DNA from: JACRGC01 sp041305345
GTDB taxonomy: Archaea > Micrarchaeota > Micrarchaeia > Norongarragalinales > SBBD01
NCBI GenBank assembly: GCA_041305345.1
Contig: JBFYLP010000001.1
Span: forward strand, 103,816-167,815
DNA: 64,000 bases
Reading direction: 5' to 3'
Shown here: one piece after another, positions 1-7,876 of the stretch
Position numbering within the stretch: the first letter of the stretch is position 1
Layout of the letters: each line of letters starts with the position of its first letter
Notes under the pieces: generated by a model
The model's database searches: none
The model's input: only the letters and a program-made list of their open reading frames with translations
What the model was told of the DNA's origin: nothing
Made by a program: the position numbers and the translations under genes

Positions 1-965
1 CCCCCCTCGCGGAAACGCATGTTCTCCGGCCCGATGAATCCTTCCATGAACATATTGATTGCGCGGTCAGTTGAATATACCTGCGAAACTATCCCATATG
101 CGCCAGCCTCCCCGAACATTAGGTGGCTTTGCTTGCACAAATACGAGAGCAACGAAATGTCGTGGTCGACCATCAGCACCTTCTTCCCAGCGAAATTCGC
201 AATCAAGTAATTTATCAGCCTGATCCTGTACGCATAGTCCAGGAATGAAAACGGCTCATCGAGGAAATACGTGCCCCTCTCCTTTAGCAACGCGGCTGCC
301 ACGACAACTTTCTGCAATTCCCCGCCGCTCAACTGGTGCAATTCCCTCCCGAAAATTCCCCCCAAATCGAACAGTTCCGCAATTTCCTTAAGCGCCCCCT
401 TCTCATCGACCTTTTCGAGCAGCTCCCCAACCTTCCTGCTTTCCCCTTCCCCCGAAATCTCCTGCGGCTTGTAAACCAGCTCATTCTCCTCAAGCTTTTC
501 GAAGTACTCCTTTATCTCCTTGCTTGGGAACTTCTGGGCTGCAAGCTTGCCCGCGATCAATTTCAAGTTCGTGCTCTTCCCGCAGCCATTCTCGCCAACA
601 ATTGCCGTGATCCCGGTTCTTGGGATCGCAAGCCCGTACAATGAGAACGCGTTTTTCCCATAGGAAAATACCATCTCCTCCTCCTTTGCCTCGGGCAGGT
701 TCACGACCGAAATCGCGTGGAATGGGCACGATTTCGCGCAGATGCTGCATCCCTGCGAGAGCGAAGGCTCGATGAATGCAACGGAATTGCTTCTCACTTC
801 CTTCGTATATTCGTATTTGAAATCGATGTACCTCTCGGCAGTTTTCCTATTCACTAGGAAAGTGCACTCCTTCCGTAGCCGGTTGGCGGGGCAATTCCTC
901 ATGCATTCTAGGTTGCACTTCACCGGGTTGCACAAATTCCTATCAACGATTGCGATCCTTGTCAT
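1..965 (-). CDS. ABCE1/Rli1 ribosome-recycling ATPase, N-terminal part (runs off left edge)
   Basis: About 321 residues of ABCE1 are present; the rest lies outside the window. The start is the ATG at 965-963, reading MTRIAIVDRN. The first ferredoxin-like cluster has C12, C17, C21 and C25 followed by P. The second has C73, C76 and C80-P, but the position where the family has its first cysteine is S70. The first nucleotide-binding domain then shows Walker A GENGCGKST, signature LSGGELQ and Walker B ending FLDEP. In the family this protein splits ribosomes together with aRF1 or Pelota and needs both Fe-S clusters and both ATPase sites. It is divergent from psmA across about 195 bp that holds a TATA-like element near 1058-1066. 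Identification is firm; the altered cluster II is described under findings. Confidence 0.95.
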   Translation of the reverse strand, partial: MTRIAIVDRNLCNPVKCNLECMRNCPANRLRKECTFLVNRKTAERYIDFKYEYTKEVRSNSVAFIEPSLSQGCSICAKSCPFHAISVVNLPEAKEEEMVFSYGKNAFSLYGLAIPRTGITAIVGENGCGKSTNLKLIAGKLAAQKFPSKEIKEYFEKLEENELVYKPQEISGEGESRKVGELLEKVDEKGALKEIAELFDLGGIFGRELHQLSGGELQKVVVAAALLKERGTYFLDEPFSFLDYAYRIRLINYLIANFAGKKVLMVDHDISLLSYLCKQSHLMFGEAGAYGIVSQVYSTDRAINMFMEGFIGPENMRFREG

Positions 966-1057
966 CCAAAAATCAACTCATCCTTCCTTCCGGATGCCGC
1001 ATTTTCCCCTGCCATCCCCGACTTCCGCTTCCTAATTCCCCCTTCCCAAAACCAAAC

Positions 1058-1066
1058 CTATAAATA
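1058..1066 (+). promoter_or_regulatory. TATA/box A element upstream of psmA
   Basis: CTATAAATA lies in the ABCE1-psmA divergent spacer, about 95 bp before psmA. It fits the archaeal box A consensus and could serve the proteasome/exosome block. The same A/T-rich stretch read on the other strand could serve ABCE1. No transcript evidence is available. Confidence 0.45.
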
Positions 1067-1160
1067 ACCAAACAGGTAAAAGCTTTGGCTGATAATGCTT
1101 TTTAGGGTATCTTATCCCATTAATCCAATCAAATGCTCGAATGCAATGCGGTGGTAAACG

Positions 1161-1877
1161 ATGTATCCTCCTTCACAGGCGCAGTATGACCGTGCAATTA
1201 CCGTTTTCTCCCCGGACGGAAGGCTCTTCCAGGTGGAATATGCCAGGGAAGCAGTCAGGACGGGAACGCCCTGCGTTGGGCTCGTCACGAAAGATGGCGT
1301 AATCCTTGCAGCGCACAAGCGCATTGGTTCATCCCTCATAGTTGCCGAATCGCACGAGAAGATCTTCCAGATAGATAAGCACATCGTTGCGGCAAGCTCG
1401 GGCCTGATTGCAGATGCCAGGAAGCTTGTTGATTTTGCGAGGCTTGAGGCGCAAAGGCACCGGATCGTTTACGGCACCGAAATTCCAATTGAGACGCTTG
1501 CAAAGAAGATCGGAGACCAGATACAAACATTCACCCAATATGCGGGCGTTAGGCCATATGGCGTTTCCCTGCTAATTGCGGGGATGGATGGCGAATTCAA
1601 GCTGTTCGAGACGGATCCCTCGGGCGCGCTTTTCGAGTACAAGGCAACAGGCATCGGATCGGGCAAGAAGCCCGTCGAGGACTTCTTCGAAAAGGAATAC
1701 TCCGATGGAATCGGATACAATGAGGGCCTCAAGCTCGCGCTCAAGGCGCTAAAGAAATCAGTTGAGGAGAAGCTTCTTGCAGCGAACGTGGACGTTGCAG
1801 TCATAACGAAGGAGCACAAGAGGGTCGTGTTCCTCAAACGCGACGAGATCTCCAAGCACCTTGCGGACCTGAAGTAA
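1161..1877 (+). CDS. psmA: 20S proteasome subunit alpha
   Basis: The 238-residue product is typical in length for archaeal proteasome alpha subunits. The N-terminal region has the alpha signature YDRAITVFSPDG followed by LFQVEYAREAV, and later GLVTKDGVILAAHKR. Alpha subunits form the outer heptameric rings, gate the 20S chamber and dock the PAN ATPase; they are not catalytic. A GGTGGT stretch precedes the ATG. The gene opens the block that continues with SBDS and the exosome genes, the usual archaeal 'exosome superoperon' neighbourhood, and the next gene begins 7 bp after its stop. No beta subunit or PAN gene is in the window. Confidence 0.97.
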   Translation: MYPPSQAQYDRAITVFSPDGRLFQVEYAREAVRTGTPCVGLVTKDGVILAAHKRIGSSLIVAESHEKIFQIDKHIVAASSGLIADARKLVDFARLEAQRHRIVYGTEIPIETLAKKIGDQIQTFTQYAGVRPYGVSLLIAGMDGEFKLFETDPSGALFEYKATGIGSGKKPVEDFFEKEYSDGIGYNEGLKLALKALKKSVEEKLLAANVDVAVITKEHKRVVFLKRDEISKHLADLK

Positions 1878-1884
1878 TCTTCAT

Positions 1885-2421
1885 ATGGTAGAATTCGACC
1901 TAACTGTTGGGAAATTCGGAGACCCGCTATTGGACCCTTCAACAACCGCCTCAATTTGCGAATGCCTAATAGACCGCCAGAACAAGGAAGTGGTACTGGC
2001 AGTTGCGGACCCCCGCTTCCCCTCCTCCAAAGAAGAGTTGAAAATGCTATGGATGAGGAAACACGGCTCGGTTGCCGATGCGCTAAACCCGAATTACGCC
2101 TACCCCCCTTTCGTGGAGGCGATTTCTGCTAGCACATCCCCGCCAAGCAATTATTCACCAAGCAAGGACATTGTCGTTTCAATTGACCAGCAGCTCTCCC
2201 GTGAGAGCATCGCGTGGTTTGCACGCGCCCTATGCCAGCTTCTTGATTCCGATGGGCTTCCCGAGCAGCAGCAGCGCAATTTCAAGCTCAAATGGAAAAA
2301 TTACCAAGGCGAGGAATTTTCCGAATCCATCCTGCAATTCCTAAAACGGCCAAGGATCGTAAGCCAAATCACCTCGGAACCGGTTTCGCCGGGTGATGGG
2401 GCGATTCCATTGCAGCCATAG
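1885..2421 (+). CDS. Hypothetical protein between psmA and SBDS
   Basis: I do not recognise this 178-residue protein. It starts 7 bp after the psmA stop, so it is probably co-transcribed. There is no signal peptide or clear membrane segment. The first half is mixed alpha/beta in appearance with few charged runs; the middle has a low-complexity Ser/Pro stretch around residues 72-90. A helical region with WFARALCQLL and a QQQ run follows, and the C-terminus is Pro/Gly-rich. In other archaea RNase P protein genes often sit at this place, but I see no resemblance to Pop5, Rpp30 or Rpp29. A proteasome- or RNA-processing-linked role is inferred from position only. Confidence 0.75.
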   Translation: MVEFDLTVGKFGDPLLDPSTTASICECLIDRQNKEVVLAVADPRFPSSKEELKMLWMRKHGSVADALNPNYAYPPFVEAISASTSPPSNYSPSKDIVVSIDQQLSRESIAWFARALCQLLDSDGLPEQQQRNFKLKWKNYQGEEFSESILQFLKRPRIVSQITSEPVSPGDGAIPLQP

Positions 2422-2466
2422 AAAAGCGTATTAATTTGTTTCGTTTCTTTCATTAGTGGTTTATCC

Positions 2467-3156
2467 ATGTCTCAAATAGAAGGAACGCTGATTTGCCGCC
2501 TCGAACGCAACGGGGAGAAGTTCGAGATCCTTGTCGACCCAAAGAAGGGCTATGACTACAAGGTAGGAACCAGGGCCGATTTCTCAAACGTGCTCCTTGT
2601 CGAGGAGGTATTCAAGGATGCAAACAAGGGCGAGAGGCATACCGCCGCAACTCTCAAGAAGGCATTCCATACCGAGGACATGGCCGAAGCGTGCAGGATC
2701 ATAATGAAGGAGGGCGATTTGCAGATCACAACCGACCAGAAGCGCAAGCTGCTTGAGGAGAAGAAGGCGAGGATCATCGACATGATCGCAAAAAATGCAA
2801 TTGACCCCCGGGCAAAGACGCCCCATCCGCCGCTTCGGATCCAAAATGCGCTAGAGGAGGCGCGCTTCCATTTCGATGCGTTCAAGAGCGCGGAAGAGCA
2901 GATGGAGGATGCCATCGATGCAATCCGGGAGATCATTCCAATCTCGCTTGAGAAGATGAAGATTGCCGTGAAGGTCCCTGCGGAACACGTGGGCCGCGTG
3001 TATGGCGCACTGAAGGAATATGGCATCAAGAAGGAGGAATACGGCAAGGACGGCTCGCTTCTTGCGCTTGTGGAAATCCCAGCTGGCGTGCAGGGCGAAT
3101 TCTACGACCGGCTAAACAAGCTCACATCCGGAAATGTGCAGACAAAGGTACTGTAG
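2467..3156 (+). CDS. SBDS family ribosome maturation protein
   Basis: This 229-residue protein matches the three-domain Shwachman-Bodian-Diamond syndrome protein family. The N-terminal FYSH domain contains LEVLVDP-like and VGTRADFSNVL segments, then EEVFKDANKGERH. The central helical domain includes RKLLEEKKARIIDMI, followed by PHPPLRIQNALEEA. The C-terminal ferredoxin-like domain contains KIAVKVPAEHVGRVYG. In archaea and eukaryotes SBDS works with EF-2-like GTPases to release aIF6/eIF6 from the large subunit. Its place between psmA and rrp4 is conserved in many archaea. Length and domain order are complete. Confidence 0.96.
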   Translation: MSQIEGTLICRLERNGEKFEILVDPKKGYDYKVGTRADFSNVLLVEEVFKDANKGERHTAATLKKAFHTEDMAEACRIIMKEGDLQITTDQKRKLLEEKKARIIDMIAKNAIDPRAKTPHPPLRIQNALEEARFHFDAFKSAEEQMEDAIDAIREIIPISLEKMKIAVKVPAEHVGRVYGALKEYGIKKEEYGKDGSLLALVEIPAGVQGEFYDRLNKLTSGNVQTKVL

Positions 3157-3175
3157 CCCTTCCCCCCGTGGCCAT

Positions 3176-3733
3176 ATGCGATCCGAAAAGAAACTTAATG
3201 AATACCGGCGCTTCATCGCCGGCTTGGAGAAACCAAGCAAAGAATCCGCGGAAAGCCTAACGGAAGGCGACTGGGAATGGTTCAATACTAACCGCAAACG
3301 ACTGCAGCCGCTTACGTACCGCCTTGCCTCAACCCAAGCCCAATTGATTGTTGAAAAGCTGATCGATCGCAAGAAACACCAGCTCCTGGAAAAACGCGAC
3401 TATCAACTGCAGGAATGGAGTCATTATACGTCGCTTGATGCAAAAACCCCATTCGATTCGCCCATTTTCAAGAAAATGGTTGCCGATTCCTTCTTCAAGA
3501 AAGCCAGGAAAGCACTAAATGCAATGAAGCTTGGCAATTTTGCACTGAGGGAAAATGCCAAAGCCGGAGCAGCCAATATGAGCAGGAAGGACATCCGGCG
3601 CTTCAATAACCTCCTGAAGGCAGCCTTCGGATTCGACAGGGAAAAGGCGCTTGGTTTGTACGCGGAACAGGTCGAAAAGGGCGCACCCAGGCAGCCTTTC
3701 ATCGAAAGGATCATAGCCACGCCGAAAGCCTAA
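3176..3733 (+). CDS. Hypothetical basic helical protein between SBDS and rrp4
   Basis: This is a 185-residue protein from the ATG at 3176, 19 bp after the SBDS stop. An upstream GTG at 3134 would overlap SBDS, so I prefer 3176. The sequence is rich in Lys, Arg and Glu and predicted mostly helical, with no membrane segment or signal peptide. Examples are RSEKKLNEYRRFIAGLEK near the start and RKDIRRFNNLLKAAFGFDREKAL near the end. I do not recognise the family. The position inside an RNA-processing/translation block and the basic charge suggest an RNA- or ribosome-associated role; this is inference. Confidence 0.72.
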   Translation: MRSEKKLNEYRRFIAGLEKPSKESAESLTEGDWEWFNTNRKRLQPLTYRLASTQAQLIVEKLIDRKKHQLLEKRDYQLQEWSHYTSLDAKTPFDSPIFKKMVADSFFKKARKALNAMKLGNFALRENAKAGAANMSRKDIRRFNNLLKAAFGFDREKALGLYAEQVEKGAPRQPFIERIIATPKA

Positions 3734-3915
3734 AGAAAAGCCCATCTGGCAATTCTGCCGACCCCCCCAAAGATACCTTTATTAAATTATTCTGCTGAAG
3801 AGATACGGAAGCGAAAAAGAATTATTGAAATCCGGCCCCCCAAGCTATTCCGGCCGGAAAAACACGAAAATTCAGGGCAACTGAAATTCTATTTTCAGCT
3901 TTAAAGGGTAATCCA

Positions 3916-4533
3916 ATGGTAGAAATATGCGTTCCTGGGGATCTGCTATACGAGGAGCCGAAGCGCTTTCTTGGGAGCTTTATCGAGGGCAACAAGACGT
4001 TTGCGAACGTCATATGCACGAAATACGACGACAAGGTCGTGCCCCTGAAGGGCAAATACCTTCCGATCATCCAGGACTATGTAATCGGGATCGTCAAGGA
4101 CGTGCGGTTCAACGGCTACACAATCGATTTGAATTCGCCCTACGAGGGGCAGCTTTCCTCAAGGGAATCGCGCGAATCATTCCAAATAGGGGACGTCGTT
4201 TCGGCGCTCATCCAGGACGTCGATGAGGTCAATGAGGCGATGCTAGTCGAACCCAGGAAGCTCTACGGCGGAAGGCTCGTGGAAATAGAATCGGTCAAGA
4301 TCCCGCGTGTTATAGGGAGGAACTCAAGCATGGTTACGATGATTGAAAAATTCTCAAGGAGCAGGCTTTTTGTAGGCAAGAACGGCAGGATCTACCTCAA
4401 GGAAGGCGACATCCCGCTTGCGGCAATGTCAATACTCAAGATCACGAAAGAGGCGCACCTGCACGGGCTTACGGACCGGATGCAGGCATTCCTCGAGCAG
4501 GAGAGCAAGGCTAGCAGCCAGCAAAGGCAATGA
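3916..4533 (+). CDS. rrp4: Exosome RNA-binding subunit Rrp4
   Basis: This 205-residue protein has the three Rrp4 parts in order. The N-terminal strand-rich domain begins with VCVPGD-like VEICVPGDLLYEE. An S1 domain spans about residues 60-130, with YVIGIVKDVRFNGYTIDLNS and GDVVSALI. A KH-type domain follows with IPRVIGRNSS, whose I-G-R-N is the KH loop. Rrp4 forms the trimeric cap on the Rrp41-Rrp42 hexamer and selects substrates such as A-rich RNA. It is followed 33 bp later by rrp41. A 180-bp spacer upstream contains a near-perfect hairpin around CTGAAAT/ATTTTCAG just before the gene. Confidence 0.95.
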   Translation: MVEICVPGDLLYEEPKRFLGSFIEGNKTFANVICTKYDDKVVPLKGKYLPIIQDYVIGIVKDVRFNGYTIDLNSPYEGQLSSRESRESFQIGDVVSALIQDVDEVNEAMLVEPRKLYGGRLVEIESVKIPRVIGRNSSMVTMIEKFSRSRLFVGKNGRIYLKEGDIPLAAMSILKITKEAHLHGLTDRMQAFLEQESKASSQQRQ

Positions 4534-4566
4534 TTCGTTGAAATTCCGAAAGATGGGTTGATTCAA

Positions 4567-5295
4567 ATGGAAAAACCAGTTATGATTAAGGATGGCAAGA
4601 GGCTCGATGGCCGCAACAGGACCGATCTGAGGCCACTTAAGATCACTACAGGCGTCCTGAAGAAGGCCGATGGCAGTGCGATGATCGAGTGGGGGAAGAA
4701 CAAGATCCTTGCTGCAGTATATGGTCCGCGCGAAGTGTTCCCAAAGCACCTAACCAACCTCAACAAGGCGCTGATAAATTGCAGGTACTCGATGGCGCCA
4801 TTCAGCTCCCTCGAGGAGCACGGAAGGAGCGGGCCCAACCGCAGGGCAATTGAAATTGGGAAGGTCGCCAAGCACGTGTTCGAGCACGCAGTATTCGTCA
4901 ACCAGTTCCCAAAGACGCAAATTGACATCAGCATCGATGTTTTGCAATCCGATGGGGGAACGCGCATTGCCGGCATCACAGCCGCTTCCGTTGCGCTTGC
5001 GGATGCGGGCATTCCAATGAAGGACCTTGTCCAGGGCGTTTCAGTTGGGAAGGTAAATGGCGAGCTGGTCGTGGATGTTGATAAGATCGAGGATAATTAC
5101 GGCGATTCCGACATACCCCTCATAGTTTCGCTGCGTTCCGGAGAGATACTCCTCTTCCAGGCGGATGGAATGCTAAGCAAGGACGAAATTAGCCAATCGA
5201 TCGACTTCGCCTTTGAAGCAGCTGGGAAGGTGAAGGAGCTGCAAATACGCGCTTTGAAGGATAAATACCTAGATGTGGAACAAAACGGTGCTTGA
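4567..5295 (+). CDS. rrp41: Exosome catalytic RNase PH-like subunit Rrp41
   Basis: This 242-residue RNase PH-fold protein carries the phosphorolytic active site of the archaeal exosome. I chose the ATG at 4567 (MEKPVMIKDGKRLDGR); a TTG at 4558 in frame is less likely. Family segments include KRLDGRNRTDLRPL, the basic RYSMAPFSS stretch, EHGRSGPNRRAIEIGK and the conserved DVLQSDGGTRIAGI with the catalytic-region aspartates. Rrp41 alternates with Rrp42 in a hexameric ring that degrades RNA 3' to 5' with phosphate and can also tail RNA. The stop is two bases before the rrp42 start, so translation is probably coupled. Confidence 0.97.
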   Translation: MEKPVMIKDGKRLDGRNRTDLRPLKITTGVLKKADGSAMIEWGKNKILAAVYGPREVFPKHLTNLNKALINCRYSMAPFSSLEEHGRSGPNRRAIEIGKVAKHVFEHAVFVNQFPKTQIDISIDVLQSDGGTRIAGITAASVALADAGIPMKDLVQGVSVGKVNGELVVDVDKIEDNYGDSDIPLIVSLRSGEILLFQADGMLSKDEISQSIDFAFEAAGKVKELQIRALKDKYLDVEQNGA

Positions 5296-5297
5296 AT

Positions 5298-6068
5298 ATG
5301 ATTTTGGATGAGATCAAGGAAGATTACGTGAAGGATTTGCTGAAAGGAGGCAAGCGCGCCGACGGAAGGGGCGCATTGGAATACCGTGAAATTAAGGTGC
5401 AAAAAGGCCTCTTGCATAATGCAGAGGGAAGCTGCCTTGCGCAGATTGGCGATACGAAGGTGCTTGCAGGCGTGAAATTCGACATAATGGAGCCCTACAG
5501 GGATAGGCCAAGCGAGGGCGTCTTCCAGGTTAATTCGGAATTCCTAACGGCCGCGCATCCCGAATTCAATCCGGGCCCTCCGGGCGAGGCGAGCATTGAG
5601 CTTGCAAGGGTTGTTGATAGGGGAATCCGCTCGGCAGATGCAGTTGATACGAAGAAGCTTTTCATCGAGGAGGGAAAGGTGCTTGGGGTTTTCGTTGATT
5701 TGTACATAATGGATCATTGCGGAAACCTCATCGATACCGCAGCCCTGGCCGCAATGGGCGCTTTGCAAACCGCAAAAGTTCCAAGGTACGAAAACGAGGC
5801 GCTAAATAGGACGGATTTCGCAGGCGACCTCCCCCTCCAAAGGAGCGTAACGGTATGCTCATTCGAAAAGATCGACGGCAAGATCATCCTGGATGCAAAC
5901 GACGAGGAGGAAATAGCATCCGAGGGCCGCCTTTCCATTGCAACCTGCGATGGGAACTTGGTTTGCGCAACGCAGAAATCGGGCCGCGCACCTTTCAGGA
6001 AGGATGAGGTGCTCTCACTTGTAGATATTGCTTTGGACAAGGGAAATTCATTAAGATCGCTTCTTTGA
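5298..6068 (+). CDS. rrp42: Exosome RNase PH-like subunit Rrp42
   Basis: This is a 256-residue protein from the ATG at 5298. It has the Rrp42 pattern KRADGRGALEYREI, then GDTKVLAGVKFDI, PGPPGEASIELARVVDRGIR and VFVDLYIMDHCGNLID. Rrp42 lacks the full catalytic set but completes the Rrp41 active sites in the hexamer and helps bind RNA. Length is normal. The eL43 gene follows 17 bp downstream and should share the transcript. Confidence 0.96.
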   Translation: MILDEIKEDYVKDLLKGGKRADGRGALEYREIKVQKGLLHNAEGSCLAQIGDTKVLAGVKFDIMEPYRDRPSEGVFQVNSEFLTAAHPEFNPGPPGEASIELARVVDRGIRSADAVDTKKLFIEEGKVLGVFVDLYIMDHCGNLIDTAALAAMGALQTAKVPRYENEALNRTDFAGDLPLQRSVTVCSFEKIDGKIILDANDEEEIASEGRLSIATCDGNLVCATQKSGRAPFRKDEVLSLVDIALDKGNSLRSLL

Positions 6069-6085
6069 TTTTTAGGTGAAACGCC

Positions 6086-6319
6086 ATGGGATCGCATTAC
6101 GGGGTCAAGACCAGGAAAAGGGAAACCGAAGTACTGCGGCAGCAAAAAACGCTCTATAGCTGCCCACAGTGCGGGAAGAAGAAGGTCCGGCGAAGGGGGT
6201 TTGCATTATGGGAGTGCCGCTCGTGCGGGGCGCAAATTGCAGGCGGCGCTTATTCGCTTGAAACTTCCGTTGGCGTATCCGCAAGGAAGACGCTCTCGTC
6301 GCTAAAGCAAAAGAAGTGA
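6086..6319 (+). CDS. rpl37ae: Large-subunit ribosomal protein eL43 (L37Ae)
   Basis: This short 77-residue protein has a C4 zinc ribbon: YSCPQCGKK and, 15 residues on, WECRSCGAQ. The sequence then runs to AGGAYSLETSVG, which is typical of L37Ae. The N-terminus GSHYGVKTRKRE is basic as expected. It binds 23S rRNA. Its position directly behind rrp42 is conserved in many archaea. In those genomes rpoP and Pcc1/prefoldin genes often follow, but here an unrecognised gene takes their place. Confidence 0.96.
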   Translation: MGSHYGVKTRKRETEVLRQQKTLYSCPQCGKKKVRRRGFALWECRSCGAQIAGGAYSLETSVGVSARKTLSSLKQKK

Positions 6320-6326
6320 CCCCCAA

Positions 6327-7151
6327 ATGCCCGAAGAGTTCGTGCTGCTATCCGCAAATTTCAAGGACATCCGGTGCTTCGAAGAGCTAAGGGGCAATAG
6401 CCTGAGTGACGGGGCAGTTGTTTCCCTCCTTAACAATTCGATTGAACTGATCCGGAAAAAAGCGTATGATTTTGCGGCAATAGATAACGCCGGAATCGCA
6501 AAGTTTGCTGAGGTCGAAGCGAAAAAAACCAGCTCCATTACTGATTTCATTAGCATCTTAAGGGGCATCAAGCCCCAACTGCTTGAAACCCAGCTAAGGC
6601 CGTTTTGCAAAGACGATCGGAGCTTGGAGAGGATTATTGAAAAGAAGCTTGGCCCGATGACCGAAATCGCGCTTTGCCGCTACATTTCGTTTTTATTTGA
6701 ACGCATCTTTCCAATCCAATTCCGGCCATCCGGGAAGCCGCAAAAAAAGGATTTCCGTTTTGCCGCCAACTACAAGGGCTGGGTTGCCGTACGGAAGGCG
6801 AACCTTGAATTGGCGGAAAACAAGGAGGTGCTTGCGTCCCTTGTCCATGCGCTTGGGACCATTTGCAACAAGCTACCCGATCTCCACGAAAATAAGGAAT
6901 TCTTCACGCGCCTAAATGCGCTCCTATCCAAATACCCCCCACGGAAATCGTTTGGGAAGCTGATCGCACTTGTTGAGGAAATGCAAAAGGCCGGCATTTT
7001 CGACGAATCCGATCCCCTCCTTAGGAAATACGCGTTGATGGCCGCGCTGTCACAGATGGGCTTTCCCGCCTACCTTTCCGGCGAGTCGCTAGAAGGCATA
7101 TACCCGGAGCTCAAGATACCCAAGCCCAAGGGCCGGATAAAAAAAGGCTAG
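6327..7151 (+). CDS. Hypothetical helical protein after eL43
   Basis: I do not recognise this 274-residue soluble protein. It begins 7 bp after the eL43 stop, so it is probably the last gene of the exosome transcript. It looks almost entirely alpha-helical, with repeated amphipathic stretches such as SIELIRKKAYDFAAID, ITDFISILRGIKPQLLE and FTRLNALLSKYPP. A basic tail (PKPKGRIKKG) ends the protein. There is no membrane segment or metal motif. The helical-repeat look would suit a scaffold or RNA-binding role, but this is only inference from appearance and position. Confidence 0.75.
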   Translation: MPEEFVLLSANFKDIRCFEELRGNSLSDGAVVSLLNNSIELIRKKAYDFAAIDNAGIAKFAEVEAKKTSSITDFISILRGIKPQLLETQLRPFCKDDRSLERIIEKKLGPMTEIALCRYISFLFERIFPIQFRPSGKPQKKDFRFAANYKGWVAVRKANLELAENKEVLASLVHALGTICNKLPDLHENKEFFTRLNALLSKYPPRKSFGKLIALVEEMQKAGIFDESDPLLRKYALMAALSQMGFPAYLSGESLEGIYPELKIPKPKGRIKKG

Positions 7152-7221
7152 GAGCTTCCAATCCGGCAAAGCCCCCTGCCGGCACCCAAAATCCAATTTA
7201 TTCCCATCATCAAGGTAAACG

Positions 7222-7256
7222 CTTATAAACCGCAAATTAGTAACGCATACGGTGAT
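7222..7256 (+). promoter_or_regulatory. Promoter and ribosome binding site of the small membrane gene at 7261
   Basis: A box A element CTTATAAA lies near 7222-7229, and the next 30 bp lead to a strong GGTGAT ribosome binding site at 7251-7256. ATG follows four bases later at 7261. The spacing decides the start of the gene, since an in-frame start at 7252 would lie inside the binding site. Confidence 0.6.
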
Positions 7257-7260
7257 ACTG

Positions 7261-7512
7261 ATGGTCAAGGTTAACATTGGCGGGGTTCCTTTGGACGAAG
7301 AAGTGGTGTTCATAATTTCATTGCTCATCTTCCTTATACTGACCGCGCAGTACTTCGCTGAAAATTCGGACTACGGGCTCCAGTACACCTCCGGGATAGG
7401 CGCGTTCCTTTCCGCCCTCTCGATATACGTATTCTATAAGCTGCACCTGATCGAGGAAAAGCTCGGGATGTCCGCGGCATTGAAGCCCGCACCATCCGGC
7501 AAGAGAAAGTAG
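7261..7512 (+). CDS. Small membrane protein with two predicted helices
   Basis: This 83-residue protein has two hydrophobic segments: residues about 13-30 (VVFIISLLIFLILTAQYF) and 40-60 (around TSGIGAFLSALSIYVFYKL). It ends in a basic tail, PSGKRK. The start is set by the GGTGAT site at 7251. It has its own promoter and stands alone between the exosome block and a tRNA gene. I do not recognise a family. Both termini are likely on the same side, probably cytoplasmic given the positive tail. Confidence 0.7.
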   Translation: MVKVNIGGVPLDEEVVFIISLLIFLILTAQYFAENSDYGLQYTSGIGAFLSALSIYVFYKLHLIEEKLGMSAALKPAPSGKRK

Positions 7513-7589
7513 GGCGCTTTTTTCCCATTTTTTTCCATCCCCTACTCATATCCTTGGCAGTTTGCCCAAATTGCCCCCTTTCCAACCAA

Positions 7590-7597
7590 TTTTAAAT
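7590..7597 (+). promoter_or_regulatory. Box A element for the tRNA-Glu gene
   Basis: TTTTAAAT, preceded by a purine/A-containing BRE-like CCAA, lies about 26-30 bp upstream of 7621. That is the distance expected from box A to an archaeal transcription start, and 7621 is where the tRNA acceptor stem begins. Confidence 0.6.
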
Positions 7598-7658
7598 CCC
7601 ATTTTCCTCAACATTTAGGTGGGGGCGTGGGCCAACCTGGTAAGCCCCTTTCTTTTCA

Positions 7659-7781
7659 CAAAAGAAAGACCTTTTAGAGAAGGAAAAGGTATTTTGCTTG
7701 GGAATATTGGAAAGGGCGCACCAGAATGCTGACAGCTTTGGGAGCTGTTGATCTGAGAAGCCCCTTTCTTTTTCCCAAAAA
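7659..7781 (+). ncRNA. tRNA-Glu intron 1 (position 37/38, 123 nt)
   Basis: The intron lies at the canonical 37/38 site. Its 3' part repeats 15 nt of exon 1 exactly: AAGCCCCTTTCTTTT occurs at 7642-7656 and 7758-7772. As a result the anticodon-stem strand can pair with exon 2 (7779-7787) or with the intron itself (7660-7668, 9 bp). Other hairpins are ACCTTTT/AAAAGGT (7669-7675 with 7684-7690) and ACAGCT/AGCTGT around 7733-7748. The bulge-helix-bulge is less regular than in intron 2: three A-U pairs plus one mismatch in the central helix. I see no box C/D pair. Confidence 0.65.
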
Positions 7782-7802
7782 AGAAAGGCCCTTGGGTTCA
7801 AA

Positions 7803-7876
7803 GAAAAAGGGATTTTGATTTGCGAATCAGAAGCCCTCAATTCAGAAATTCAAAATGCCCTCGCAGGGCATGAAGC
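7803..7876 (+). ncRNA. tRNA-Glu intron 2 (T-loop position 59/60, 74 nt)
   Basis: The splice sites fit a relaxed bulge-helix-bulge exactly. The T-stem TTGGG/CTCAG is the outer helix, and TTCA (7797-7800) pairs with TGAA (7871-7874) as the 4-bp central helix. Each bulge has three bases, AA|G at 7801-7803 and GC|T at 7875-7877, with the cut after the second base as the archaeal splicing endonuclease does. Inside are a hairpin ATGCCCT/AGGGCAT (7855-7871) and TGATT/AATCA near 7816-7829. Introns at 59/60 are known from some archaeal tRNAs. Confidence 0.7.
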
